Assembly: GCA_016098155.1 (NCBI GenBank)
Contig: JAAAJB010000277.1
Location: 1 to 44,938 of the forward strand
From: Actinomortierella ambigua
Lineage: Eukaryota; Mortierellomycota; Mortierellomycetes; Mortierellales; Mortierellaceae
Length of the DNA: 44,938 bases
Direction: 5' to 3'
Numbering within the stretch: the first letter of the stretch is position 1; the number at the start of each line of letters is the position of its first letter. Below are positions 11,215 through 21,233 of the stretch, in pieces. The position numbers and the translations under genes were made by a program. A model generated the notes under the pieces. The model was not told where the DNA came from, ran no database searches, and saw only the letters and a program-made list of their open reading frames with translations.

Positions 11215-14090
11215 CTAATAAAAAGGCCTAGATTTGTTCCATTGATGAGGCGGAATGGCCTCGACAGTCTCGATCCACTCGGCCATATCGTGTCCAGCCT
11301 TCGGGTCCAGCATTATCTTGACGGGGTGCAACAAGGTCATGTCCGGCTCCAGGTACGAACGCCACTTGGGCCGATCTTCCAGCCACAGGTACGTCTCCTT
11401 CCAACTGACCCAGTTCTCCGTCGGCTCGACCGCGATCAGAGCCAGTCCAACCGCGTGCTCCAAAAAGACGTCATGCACGAGAAACCTCTTGAACACCGCC
11501 GAAAGCTCCGTGCCGATCCTCCGTGGCACGTACACGCCGTCCGCAAACGATCGCACGTTCACCGGTCCGTCGACCTTGCAAAATTTGGCGATCCGCGCCT
11601 TTTGCTCCGCCGTCAACGACGTTGGGTCGCTCCACATCTTCAACCCTTGGGGCTTGGACCACTGATACCAGTCGTCGGGAGGCGACTTGTACAGTTGGTG
11701 CACGTCCTTGTCTGGGTCCGGTACCAGCTTCCAGACCTTGTCCTGGTCAAACTCGGCTAGCTGGTACACGTTCAGCAGCGTGTCGTCGTTCGTGTAGAGG
11801 TACCCTGTGTAGTTTGGGTACTTGTCGATTGCATCGGCGAGGTTCCGATACGATGTGAAGCCCTGGTCATAGGAGATCTCTGTGACCATGTCCTTGAGAT
11901 GGTCCGGCACCTTGGGTCCATAAATCTTGATGTTGGGAAAGTAGCCCTTGTATATCGCCAAGAAGGGCTCAAGTGCACCATAGGTTGGTTGGTTGAAGTT
12001 GACCACCAGAAGGATGTTCTTGAACGTCGAATTCAGATCCTTCTTGGGTGTTGGGGTGATCTGGATCTCGGAGGCTAGGATCCCCTCTGCCGTGCCAGCT
12101 CTCTCTGCTGTCTCCTCCAACTGACATTGCCTTAGAGCCTCATTGGAGACCCAGCGATCTGTCTGGCTATGTAGTCGTCGTTCTTCGTGCTCCGCCACCA
12201 GCTCTCCGTGCCTCTTCTGGTTGTACGGCCGTTCAACCTTGGGGAACACATACCCAATATTCTGAAGGTCCTGCACCCATCGCTTTGCAAGGTCCACGTC
12301 CGCTGGTCCGACAAACTCGTGCTTTGCCATCTCTTCCATCAGACTCACAATCCGTGTCTCCAGACGCGTCGACGACGAGGTCCATGAGGACAAAAAGTCG
12401 ATGAACTTGGTGGTCTCGGCATAGATCTGCAGCTCATCCTTGTAGTCGTCCAGATAGTTGTGGGCATTCCGGATCTGGTCAACCGTCGGCTTTGTGAATC
12501 CGAGTGATCCATCGACATCCCATAAGAGTCGCTGCACCCAATAACCGCGCCAGATGTCACATACTCGGAAGGACACTATTAGGTCGGAGAGGAGAGTAAA
12601 AGAATGCCAATGCGATTAGGAGGCAATACAGTGGACAGACGATTTAAGCCTGGAAGTTTCCAACGTCTCATGACTGGAGATTCAAGGGGGGATCGACGCC
12701 AATACCTGTGATAGGGAGGAGAAGACCCCACAATGCATCGTAGCTGAAAAGTGTGTTCTATGGAAGCGGAAATTCAAACCACGATGACACACGAGGGATT
12801 CAGCAAAGTGGAAGGGTTAAAGCCCTGAGAGAAGCGTTTACACAGCCACCACACACAGTTTGTTGGTGAAATGAGCGTGCTGGTAGGTGCACGGTACCTG
12901 AGAGTTGAACGGACAGAAGGTTCCGGGAGAAAGCCTAATCGACGGTGATTTCTTGCAGAACTTTACATGCTTCAGCTCCCGCACCTGTGTCAATCGGAAG
13001 ATGGCATCCACATCTGGGTCCAGATCGGCGAGGCCTTGTTGGATAAGCATCGGTGGTGCCAGTGCGCCCTTGGCCTCCTCTGTGAGCGAGTCGTACTCTC
13101 TCATGTACGAGACTGGTCGACGAATGTCAATGTCGTCTAGGGGGAATCCGCGAGGCCAGATGTCGGGTCGACCAAAATGCGAGTAAATGTTGACGCTCTT
13201 TCCTGTTGTGTCGTTCCAGCGATAGCCGACCACGCCTCCTGTCGCCTCCTCGACAAAAATGTCCTTTCCAGTTGGCAGATTGTCGTCTGTCGGTGTGGAC
13301 CATACCAAAAAAAAATAAAGGAGGGGAGAAAGGGGAGGGTTCAAGGTTAGGCCCTTCAAATGTCAAACTCAAGCAGGAACCCCTGTCCTTTTTTCATGCT
13401 GCAATGCTGCTGTCCAGTACCATCGGTGTCAAAGATCTTGGTGGCTCCTTGTTGAATCGCCCACAAATAACCAATGTTCTTGCGGGTGTATGCTCGGTAC
13501 GGAATGACATCGACGATGCCGTAGCTGAGGCATTGTTGCTCTTCCACGGACAGGTACACACACGATCCGCTCTCCCATTGCTTGGGTGACTTTGTGTCGG
13601 CAACTACCACAACCTGAGATTTTTTCAAAGAGTGGAATAGGGGGAGAGAGGGGTCAGAGAGAGGGGGGGGAGAGAGGAGAGAGAGGGGAGAGGGAGAGAC
13701 GGAAGATACAGGAGAGGTCGTAAATAGCGGGTTCGACGAAACAAGAGAGAGAGAGAGAGGGAGGGAGAGAGAGAAAGAGCTTCTTGGTTTCCGCTTTCAG
13801 ATACTCACATTCCATCCTTTGAGGTTGCACAAGAGGTCCATAGCATCGGTGGGTGGGTTGATGGTCGTTACAACGATCCACTGCTTGCCCACAACCCTCC
13901 TCTTCTCATCGATCTGTCGCTCTGTGGATGGACAGGTCGGTTCCTTTGTTGTCGCTTGGAGTCGCAGGTTGAGAAGCAACAGTAGAAGGGAAAAGCATAA
14001 TACAGCGCTCACGACCCAGAGCCGCGTGTTACGAGTGGTGCGATGGAGGAGGCTATAGCGAGCATCGCTAAAGCTGAATTGATCGACCAT
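11215..14090 (-). CDS. STELLO-like (DUF288) glycosyltransferase, copy 3, complete but with a noncanonical donor
   Basis: Five exons parallel to copy 2: 14090-13809, 13613-13403, 13286-12898, 12757-12706 and 12575-11215, giving 764 residues. It has the same architecture: a membrane segment near residues 22-44, the FDTD element in exon 2 and YTNDDTLLN in the C-terminal half. The start of exon 5 is almost identical to copy 2; past its first 120 or so residues many substitutions appear, and the C terminus is longer (ends NKSRPFY). The exon 2 donor reads CATT|gcagca where copy 2 has CACT|gtgtgg. The junction needed for frame therefore uses GC with a poor consensus, and this copy may splice badly. 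Introns 1 and 3 differ in length from copy 2, and intron 1 holds a long GA tract. The three copies share orientation, so they arose by tandem duplication. Confidence 0.8.
13640..13790. repeat. GA-rich tract inside intron 1 of copy 3
   Basis: Imperfect gagaga/gggaga microsatellite on the + strand (CT-rich on the sense strand). It lengthens intron 1 of copy 3 relative to the same intron of copies 1 and 2. Confidence 0.8.
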
Positions 14091-15234
14091 GGCACTATCA
14101 CTTTCGTTTGTCTGTTCTTTTTTTTGGGGGAGGGGGGGGCAGAGGCGGTGGGTAAAGATAGGAGCGAAAGTACGTACAAGGTATTTTCGTTGTGGATGCT
14201 ATGTGGGCTGAAAAAAGGAAGTGAGATAGAAAAAGACAGAAAAAGAGAGAAAACAGAAAGACAGAAAGACAGAAAGACAGAAAGACAGAGAGACAGAAAG
14301 ACAGGAAGACAGAGAGACACTTTGAGGTACAGCCGTTGTACGTTGACAACACTCGAAAAAGTGCGTCACGCTCTCGCATCCCGCCCTTTTCACCATGCGG
14401 ATGGCTGCCCCTCTCACAAAAATGAACATTGCTATGCTCGTACACTCGAAATCCTGAAGACTGTGTTACAGTTGTTGTCCAGCCGACTTTTAAACTTCCA
14501 ATTGATCGATTTAGAGTTTTGGTCGTTGTTTTTTGATGTTGTTTTCTCACCTGCTGGACTTCTCATGCCCCCACTCCGACTTTACCTGGAGCACCCACCT
14601 CATTCTCCTCTGCCTTCATTTCGGAAGAAGCTAGATATGTAGATTCTTCCGCTGTTCTTCCCACTTCCAATAAATGCCATCCTTTTGTCTCTCATCGCCT
14701 CGACCATTGCTTCCCTGCGATATATACTACTTGCACTGGCCTCTTCCTCTTCCATCCTTTCCACCTAGCCTATACTCCACTTGACGACAGATCCAGTTTT
14801 GGGGAATGAGAGCGGGAGAGGTGAGAGAGACTGAGCGAGAGTCGTGACCAACATGTGGGCGAGGTATGGTCCCCATTGTTCTCTGTTCATACCTCCAAAA
14901 ATATCATTGTTCTCTCGCCCCCCCCCCCTAGCATTAACCGCACGGGTCCTCAGCTCCCTGCCTTCAAACTCGAATTCATGAGTTGAGCGGGACAAATCCA
15001 AACCAGGATGCACCACACGAGCTTACACTCATCAAATGTACAAGGGATGAAAACAAATATATTACATGATCAGCTTTCTGTTGGCTGAGAAGCACTGCAC
15101 GACAGTAGCAGTGCAGGAGTTTGGAGAGGAAAGGGGTCGTGGTGGTGGTGGTGGGCAAAAATACAAGGTAGCAGGCTGATGATGCTAATGTCCGTCGACG
15201 TAGTAAGGGAAGAAAAAAAGAAAGGAAAAAAAAA
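14091..15234. other. Spacer between STELLO-like copy 3 and the INCENP-like gene
   Basis: Holds an (AGAC)n tetranucleotide repeat at about 14234-14320, a G-run near 14126-14140 and a C-run near 14921-14929. It does not resemble the upstream flanks of copies 1 and 2. Open frames of 100-200 codons here are repeat-driven. It should contain the copy 3 promoter and the 3' end of the INCENP-like transcript. Confidence 0.5.
14234..14320. repeat. (AGAC)n-type microsatellite
   Basis: Repeats of agacagaa and close variants over about 85 bases, starting some 145 bases upstream of the copy 3 start codon. Confidence 0.9.
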
Positions 15235-18200
15235 TCATTCCCATCCCATCTCCTCGCGATACTTTTGCGCCTCGCTCTCTGTCAACCGATCCGCATTTCC
15301 CCAGTGGGCCGAGCTCGACCGTGCTCGGAACTTGGCCTCGTTACCAGGGAACATATCGTTCATGTCCAGTACCGGCAACGACCCAAAGATCAACCGTGGA
15401 TTCACATGCCGCTGCTGATGCATTGCCTCCTCCAGACGGTTCCATTGTGCCCATTCTGGAGGCTCCCTTGAGGAAGATGAGGAAGAGGCGCTGCTGCTGC
15501 CGTTGGTGGTAGTGGTCGTCGTGGCTGTCGTCGTCGTCGTCGTCGTTGCCGCGGTTGTGGTTGTGGTGGCTGCTGCCCTGGGTAAAGTGGAAGTAGTAGC
15601 CTTTGTGGGTTTTGCTTTCGCCTTCTCCACCTTTAGCTTTGAGGACGTCGTTGTTGAGCTCGCAATCGTTGTTGAGAGTGCCGAAGCATCCTTGTTGGTG
15701 AAACTTTTGCTCTTGGAAGCGCCTGGCAGCTTCGACGATAGAGATGCGGAGGCTGATGATGTGAACGACGTGACTGACGAGCCAGCGACCGCATTCTTCC
15801 TACTGTTCGTTGTCGAGGAGGACGCTGCCGATGTGGCTCCCTTCGTAGTTGTCACTACTGTCACGATCGATGACTTTGGAGGGAACGGGTCATCGCCATC
15901 TTGGTCATGATCCTCCACATCACTTCCAATATCCGGCAGTACCATTGGTTGGGCTGCCGGCGGCGGTGGTGGTGCTAGTGGCGCCACTGTCTTGGCCTGA
16001 AGTGGAGCATGTGTATAGGGGAAGGGGGGACATAGAATGATCGCAATTATTAGAGGTATCCACATTGTATCGACGGCCTCAATGTGACCATCTCCATAGT
16101 TTTTTCCACGTATGCCCGAGCGATAACTCACCTTTGGATGCTGTGGACGGTTAAGACCAGGCGCCATGGAAGGGTTCGGGGCTTTGGACTTGACAGAGCT
16201 CGAGTTGGACAATGACATGGATGACGACGATGACACCACAGCCGTACTACCTCCCAGCATGGACCGCTTGGCGCTTTGAAGCTCTGCTGCCCGTGCAAGG
16301 CTGCTCTCGGTGGGCCGCATGAGTGTTGATGATGAGGAGGACGAGGACGAGGAAGGAGGGACGGGCGTTGTACTCCGAGGAATGGAAGCGACGTTCGTCG
16401 CCGAACTGCCGACAGTGCTGGACCGAACACTCACAGTAGCAGTACCGACCGCTGAAGAATTTGACTGCTGTTGCTGGAGGGCCGAAGATACTCGCCCAAC
16501 ATCGGCTGCCGTAACCGCCGATGACGCTAAGCCTGGACCACTCTTCAACAAACGAGACATAAGCTGTGAGGTACTGCTACCAGCACTGCCTGCCATCATG
16601 GGTCGTCGTGAGCCAAGAGGTCGCTTCTCGGCCAACGAAAGAGGGAAATGTCTAGGTTTGAGCTGTGTCAATGCACCGCCTGTAGAGCCAACATTGCCAC
16701 CGCTATTGCTACTGCCACCCGTACCCATAGTGGATGACCCACCCAATGTTGAATGACTCCCCTCCATGGCCGAGACAGTGCGCTTCAACCCCCCTGGCTT
16801 CAGGTTCAGGTTGGACACCCGAGAAAAGATTCCACCGCCGCGGCCTGCTGCTCCTGATGAAGTTGATGAGAGAAGGTCAGTCGATGATACCGAACGCCCC
16901 TGCCGCAAGTAATTCGTTACCGTCGATGGCGGTGGCAAATCAGTGTGCAGGTCATGAAAGTCTGTCGCTTCATCGTCCATGGACGTGGTCAAAGGTGCAG
17001 ATGAAGTAGAAGCGGAAGTAGATGTAGAGCGCCCGAGCTTTTTCAGTGTGTTGAGCCGCGACGTGGATGAGATCACTGTCGAGGGATCTCTCTGTCGCTG
17101 TTGCTGCTGCTGCTGTTGCTGATAGTTTGCTCCTCCAGAAGTAGTGGTCGTCATCCTCAATGTGGCTGTCGTTGTCGTTGTTGCTGAAGCCAAAGACGAC
17201 TCTCCTGCAAACTCTCCGTCTTCGGCGGATGGCATCACCTCGAACGACTCTGCTAGCGACGGCCGTATCCTCGACACTCGCATTGTGTCTCGATGAGTTT
17301 CTGACGACCGCACAACCGTCGCCGCCGACATTCTAGAGTCGTACCCTGCATCCTCTTCCTCATACTCGTGAACGCCCTGCTCGTAATCTAGCACCGCCCG
17401 TCCCTTTCCTGAGGCTGCAGCTGCAGCAGACGATAGCGTGGCGCCTTCCGGTGTTGTCATTGCCATATCCATCGTGTCAGGTGTCGTGCTTGACGACAAG
17501 TCTGCCTCATACCCACTGCCTCCCGTGGTCCGCGTCCGTGACACTCGACCCGATCCAAACACGCGCTGCTCCTCCAGACTCAATCGACTGCTCTTAGAGT
17601 TGGTCTCTTTCTCGGGCGACTCGAACCGCACGGGGGCCGTCGAGTCGTGGAACGATGGTCTCCTGGCCCGTTTGAACGCATGGCGGCCAGCATGTCCACC
17701 TCCTTGATTGTCTTCGTCGTTGCCGTCATTGTCGCCGTCGTCTCCTTGCATAGTCATATCGTGTTCGAGGAGATTGCTGTTGTCTCGCTTCATAGCACTA
17801 TGCACGATCGGCATAGCAGAAGCGGAGGAGGAAGAAGCGGATGTGGCATGGTTGCCTCGTCGCAGACCAGGCACAGGCTCTGCACGAACGCCGTGGTCAC
17901 CTCCACCACTTCCTGCTCTCGATGCTGCCGCTTCAGATCCAGACCTCAATAATGCCCGAAGGTGAGGAGACACCCTGCCCAGGGAGTCCCTGGCCTTTGA
18001 TCCAGGAGTAGACCGCTTAATAGCAGACAGTGATGGTTCCCGAGCTCTTTCTGGTTCTTCTTTTCGGTGTGATCGAATGGTTGTCTCTAGTGTTCGAGCG
18101 GACTGTAGAAGGCTCTTGGAGCGTTTTGTCGAAGAGGGCGCGGTGACCATCCTTTCGGGGGGCGCCACAGTGTCATTGAGTGGTGTCTTGAGCTCAAGGT

Positions 18201-19399
18201 GCTGTTGATGGTATTGATCTTGCTGCTGCTGCTGCTGTTCTGTTTGTTGCCGTGGTGGTTGTGGTCGCTTGGAAGGTGTGTTCACAGAGAACGGCGCCAA
18301 ATCGAGACCGCTTTCCTCGCCAACGTCAATGTCCATCTCCATCGCTCTCAGCCGACGTGCTCCCTTTCCTCCTCCAGCCTCGGTGTCTGATGGAGCATTG
18401 GAATGAATATCGTCCGGTGACCTCGAGCGACGAAGAGTCGCCCGATGTTGTAGGTCCTGCGGTAAACCCATTGAATGCTGACGTGCCTGCCTCTCTCGAC
18501 CCATCTTTCGTGCGCTAGCCGAAACGTCCACGCGTAATCGTCTTGGTGTGATTCTGATCATTCGCCGAGGTGATAATGCAGCGAGTGGTGATCCAGGTGG
18601 TGTTGCTCTAGTCATGGTCGTCGCACGGCGGAATGGTGACCTTGAATGTCGCGGACTCTTGTGGGTCGTCCTACGTGTATGGCGATCTGGGGTTGTAGGG
18701 TGACGCCCGCCAGGAAACAAGGTCGCATTCAGGGAAGCAGACGCCGCAAGAGGAGTGCTGAAGATGGGATGTCTTGCCTACGATTGAATTCATTTGTCGA
18801 GAACTGTGTCGGTGAGGATTCTCTTTTTCTGTAAAGACCAAAATAAAGAACTTTTTTCTTTTTTCTCTCTGCCCTAAAATGACACATACTGGAGGAGTTG
18901 AGAGAAAGTCGTGTTGTCTTCTTTGCTCCGGAGTCGTGTAAATACTTGGGTCATAGCCAAGAGATGACGATGTTGCGCCCCACGAAGCAGGGTTGTCGGT
19001 CTGGCCTTGGTGAGGATGCGGATGGAGATGGGGATGGCCGCTCTGAGAGTGCTGTTGCTGTCCATTGTTTTCCAGTTGATGCTTGTGCTGAAGATTAGCG
19101 GCAACGACACAACCCTGATAGTAGGTCTCGAGCCACTCAAACTGGTCATTGATGGTCTTGACAAACTCGCCCCACTTTTCATCCCTGATGCGGTCGATAC
19201 GCCGTCGCTGCTTCACTGGCCATAGTGCTGCATCTTGGCTCGCCTGCATTTCGTCAGCACCTCTCCCTGCACCACCGTTTCTTGACGATGCTCTTGCTCC
19301 CGTCCCTGTTCCTGGCCCATTGGAAGAGGTGGACATGGGGATAGTCGACCGCGGGGCAAGAGCATCGAGCACATTGGACACGACAAATGCTCCCGACAT
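15235..19399 (-). CDS. INCENP/Sli15-like inner centromere protein (Aurora kinase activator)
   Basis: Three exons in phase 0: 19399-18890, 18777-16132 and 15996-15235, 1305 residues. The C terminus carries the IN-box: EPPEWAQ, then LIFGSLPVLDMNDMF, ARSSSAHW and LTESEAQKYREEMGW. This fits the INCENP pattern W-A, (I/L)FG, LDLEDIF and the TSS-AxW element phosphorylated by Aurora B. An acidic LPDIGSDVEDHDQDG lies about 150 residues before it. The N terminus has an amphipathic helix (KTINDQFEWLETYYQG), a candidate for the CEN box that binds Survivin and Borealin. The middle is disordered, rich in Ser/Thr/Arg with poly-Q stretches, typical of the family. The expected role is in the chromosomal passenger complex at centromeres and the spindle midzone. 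The N-terminal assignment is weaker than the IN-box. NudC is divergent, 305 bases away. Confidence 0.8.
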
Positions 19400-19704
19400 G
19401 GGTATTGTTTGAATTGATTTGTGTCGCGTTCCGGATCGACAAGGATGGCGGGATAAATGAATGAATCAGGAAAGGGGAGGGAAAGATGATAATAGGCTCT
19501 CCCTGTCCTGTCCAGTGATGACTTGTGCGTGGAACTGTTGGTCGAATGATGGTTTTGGGTCCGACTTTTCAAACAAACGCCTCACCCCCTCCTTGCTGGG
19601 GCCACCAACTTGATGCGACACAGTCACCACGCTCACTTTAGTCGTTCTCGAACAATCGCGCCTCTGCACATCAACTTTTTTTTTATACGACACACACATT
19701 CACC
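19400..19704. promoter_or_regulatory. Shared divergent spacer between the INCENP-like gene and NudC
   Basis: A 305-base interval between two start codons facing away from each other, so it should carry both promoters and both 5' leaders. A T-run followed by tttatac lies about 20 bases before the NudC ATG. No specific factor site was recognised. Confidence 0.45.
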
Positions 19705-20618
19705 ATGTCGGACAAGACAGAGCTGGACTACGACTCCATGACCCCTGACCAGCAAAAGGCTCATGATGTCGCCCTGCGCATGAAGGAGGAAGAGGAGCAG
19801 GCGAGTACGTTTATTGCAGGGGAGAGGGAAAAGAGGCGCTTTTTGTTTTGCACTCGCGAAACAATGAAAAGAGCAACTTTGCTGAATCGTAGTAGTTCTT
19901 TAACCTACCCATCCTTTCTTGTTTTCTTAAATAGAGCTCCCTTACAAGTGGAAGCAAACGTTGAACGACGTTGACGTGACAGTTCTGGTCCCAAAAGGAA
20001 CACGCGGCAAGGATCTCACGATCGAGATCAAGAAGCAGTCGCTGAAGGTCGGACTCAAGGGCCAACCTCTGATCATTGACGGAGCACTCTTCAAGGACAT
20101 CAAGGTCGACGACTCGACCTGGACTCTTGACAACCAGCAGGAGATCAACATTCATCTGGAGAAGCTCAAGGGCACGGAATGGTGGAAGTGTGTCATCCAG
20201 GGCCATCCCGAACTCGACACCACCAAGATCAACCCCGAAAACTCCAAGCTCAGCGACCTCGATGGCGAGACACGGAGCATGGTCGAGAAGATGATGGTAA
20301 TGACACGAGTGACATTTAGCCAGAGAGGGGCATAGAGGATACACGCACACATAGGAAGAACAGGATGAAAGCCACTAACAACAAGCGATTCAAAATGATG
20401 CCACATCTAGTTTGACCAGCAGCAAAAGGCCGCAGGCAAGCCTAGCAGCGACGACATCAAAAAGGCCGAGGCATTGAAGAAGTTTCAACAAATGGTAAGC
20501 AAGTACTTGTGCATTTGATACACCACTCGTAAGAAGGACGAGGGAAAATGGTTGCTAATCAGACACTTTTTCTCGACTCTGTTGCGGCATCTAGCACCCT
20601 GAACTCGACTTTAGGTAG
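19705..20618 (+). CDS. nudC: Nuclear movement protein NudC
   Basis: Four exons: 19705-19804, 19935-20296, 20411-20494 and 20595-20618, joining to 189 residues with all junctions in phase and GT-AG. After an acidic N-terminal helix (RMKEEEEQA) comes LPYKWKQTLNDVDVTVLVP, the start of the CS/p23-like domain (about 34-120). It continues with RGKDLTIEIKKQSLKVGLKG and ends in the NudC-specific WWKCVIQGHPELDTTKINPE and HPELDF near the terminus. Length and motifs match fungal NudC (about 190-200). NudC is an Hsp90 co-chaperone-like protein that supports dynein/LIS1 and nuclear positioning in hyphae. The last coding exon has only eight codons including the stop. The call is firm. Confidence 0.95.
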
Positions 20619-21233
20619 GGCATTGGGGTGCTTGGAACCCTCCCACAAACCATGGATCCTCCTACCCCTATGCTGTCATGTTACTGCAGATACTGACCTT
20701 TTTCTTCTTTTTTTTCCCTTCTCGCAGCCAAGCCAAGATGGGATAGATTTTGCCCACATCCTTCATATCATACCTTACCAAATAAAGCTTCTCCCTTTCG
20801 CCCCTTTCCCCCAAGCCATTTGCACTGTCCTCGACAGAAAGGCCCACTCTCACACGCACTTTCTTTTCTCCCACTTGTTTGTCCACCACTTTCAACTACT
20901 CTTGATACCTTGGCCTTTTTTTCCTTTTGTAAATGAAACGGTTCTTTAATTGGCTTAGAGGACGCTCGAATGCCCCCTCCTCTACAGCCAGTCCATTTGC
21001 TCGTGGGAATGAAGGCTACAGTCCATTACAAGGAAACGATGCCAACAACAACACCAGTGGTAACTAGACACACACTCCCACCCCTACACTGCAAGAAAAA
21101 AAAAGATGGTGAGCCAGCCACAAGAAGGGAGGGCCTACTCATCATCACCATAAAACAAATAGGGAACAACGTGGAAAGGAGCGACACTGAACCATGCACT
21201 CAAATACATACGCGCTCTCTATTCAAAAATGCA
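20619..21233. other. Spacer between NudC and the CLN3 homologue
   Basis: About 600 bases holding the NudC 3' end and the likely promoter of the CLN3-like gene. No other gene or RNA recognised. Confidence 0.5.
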
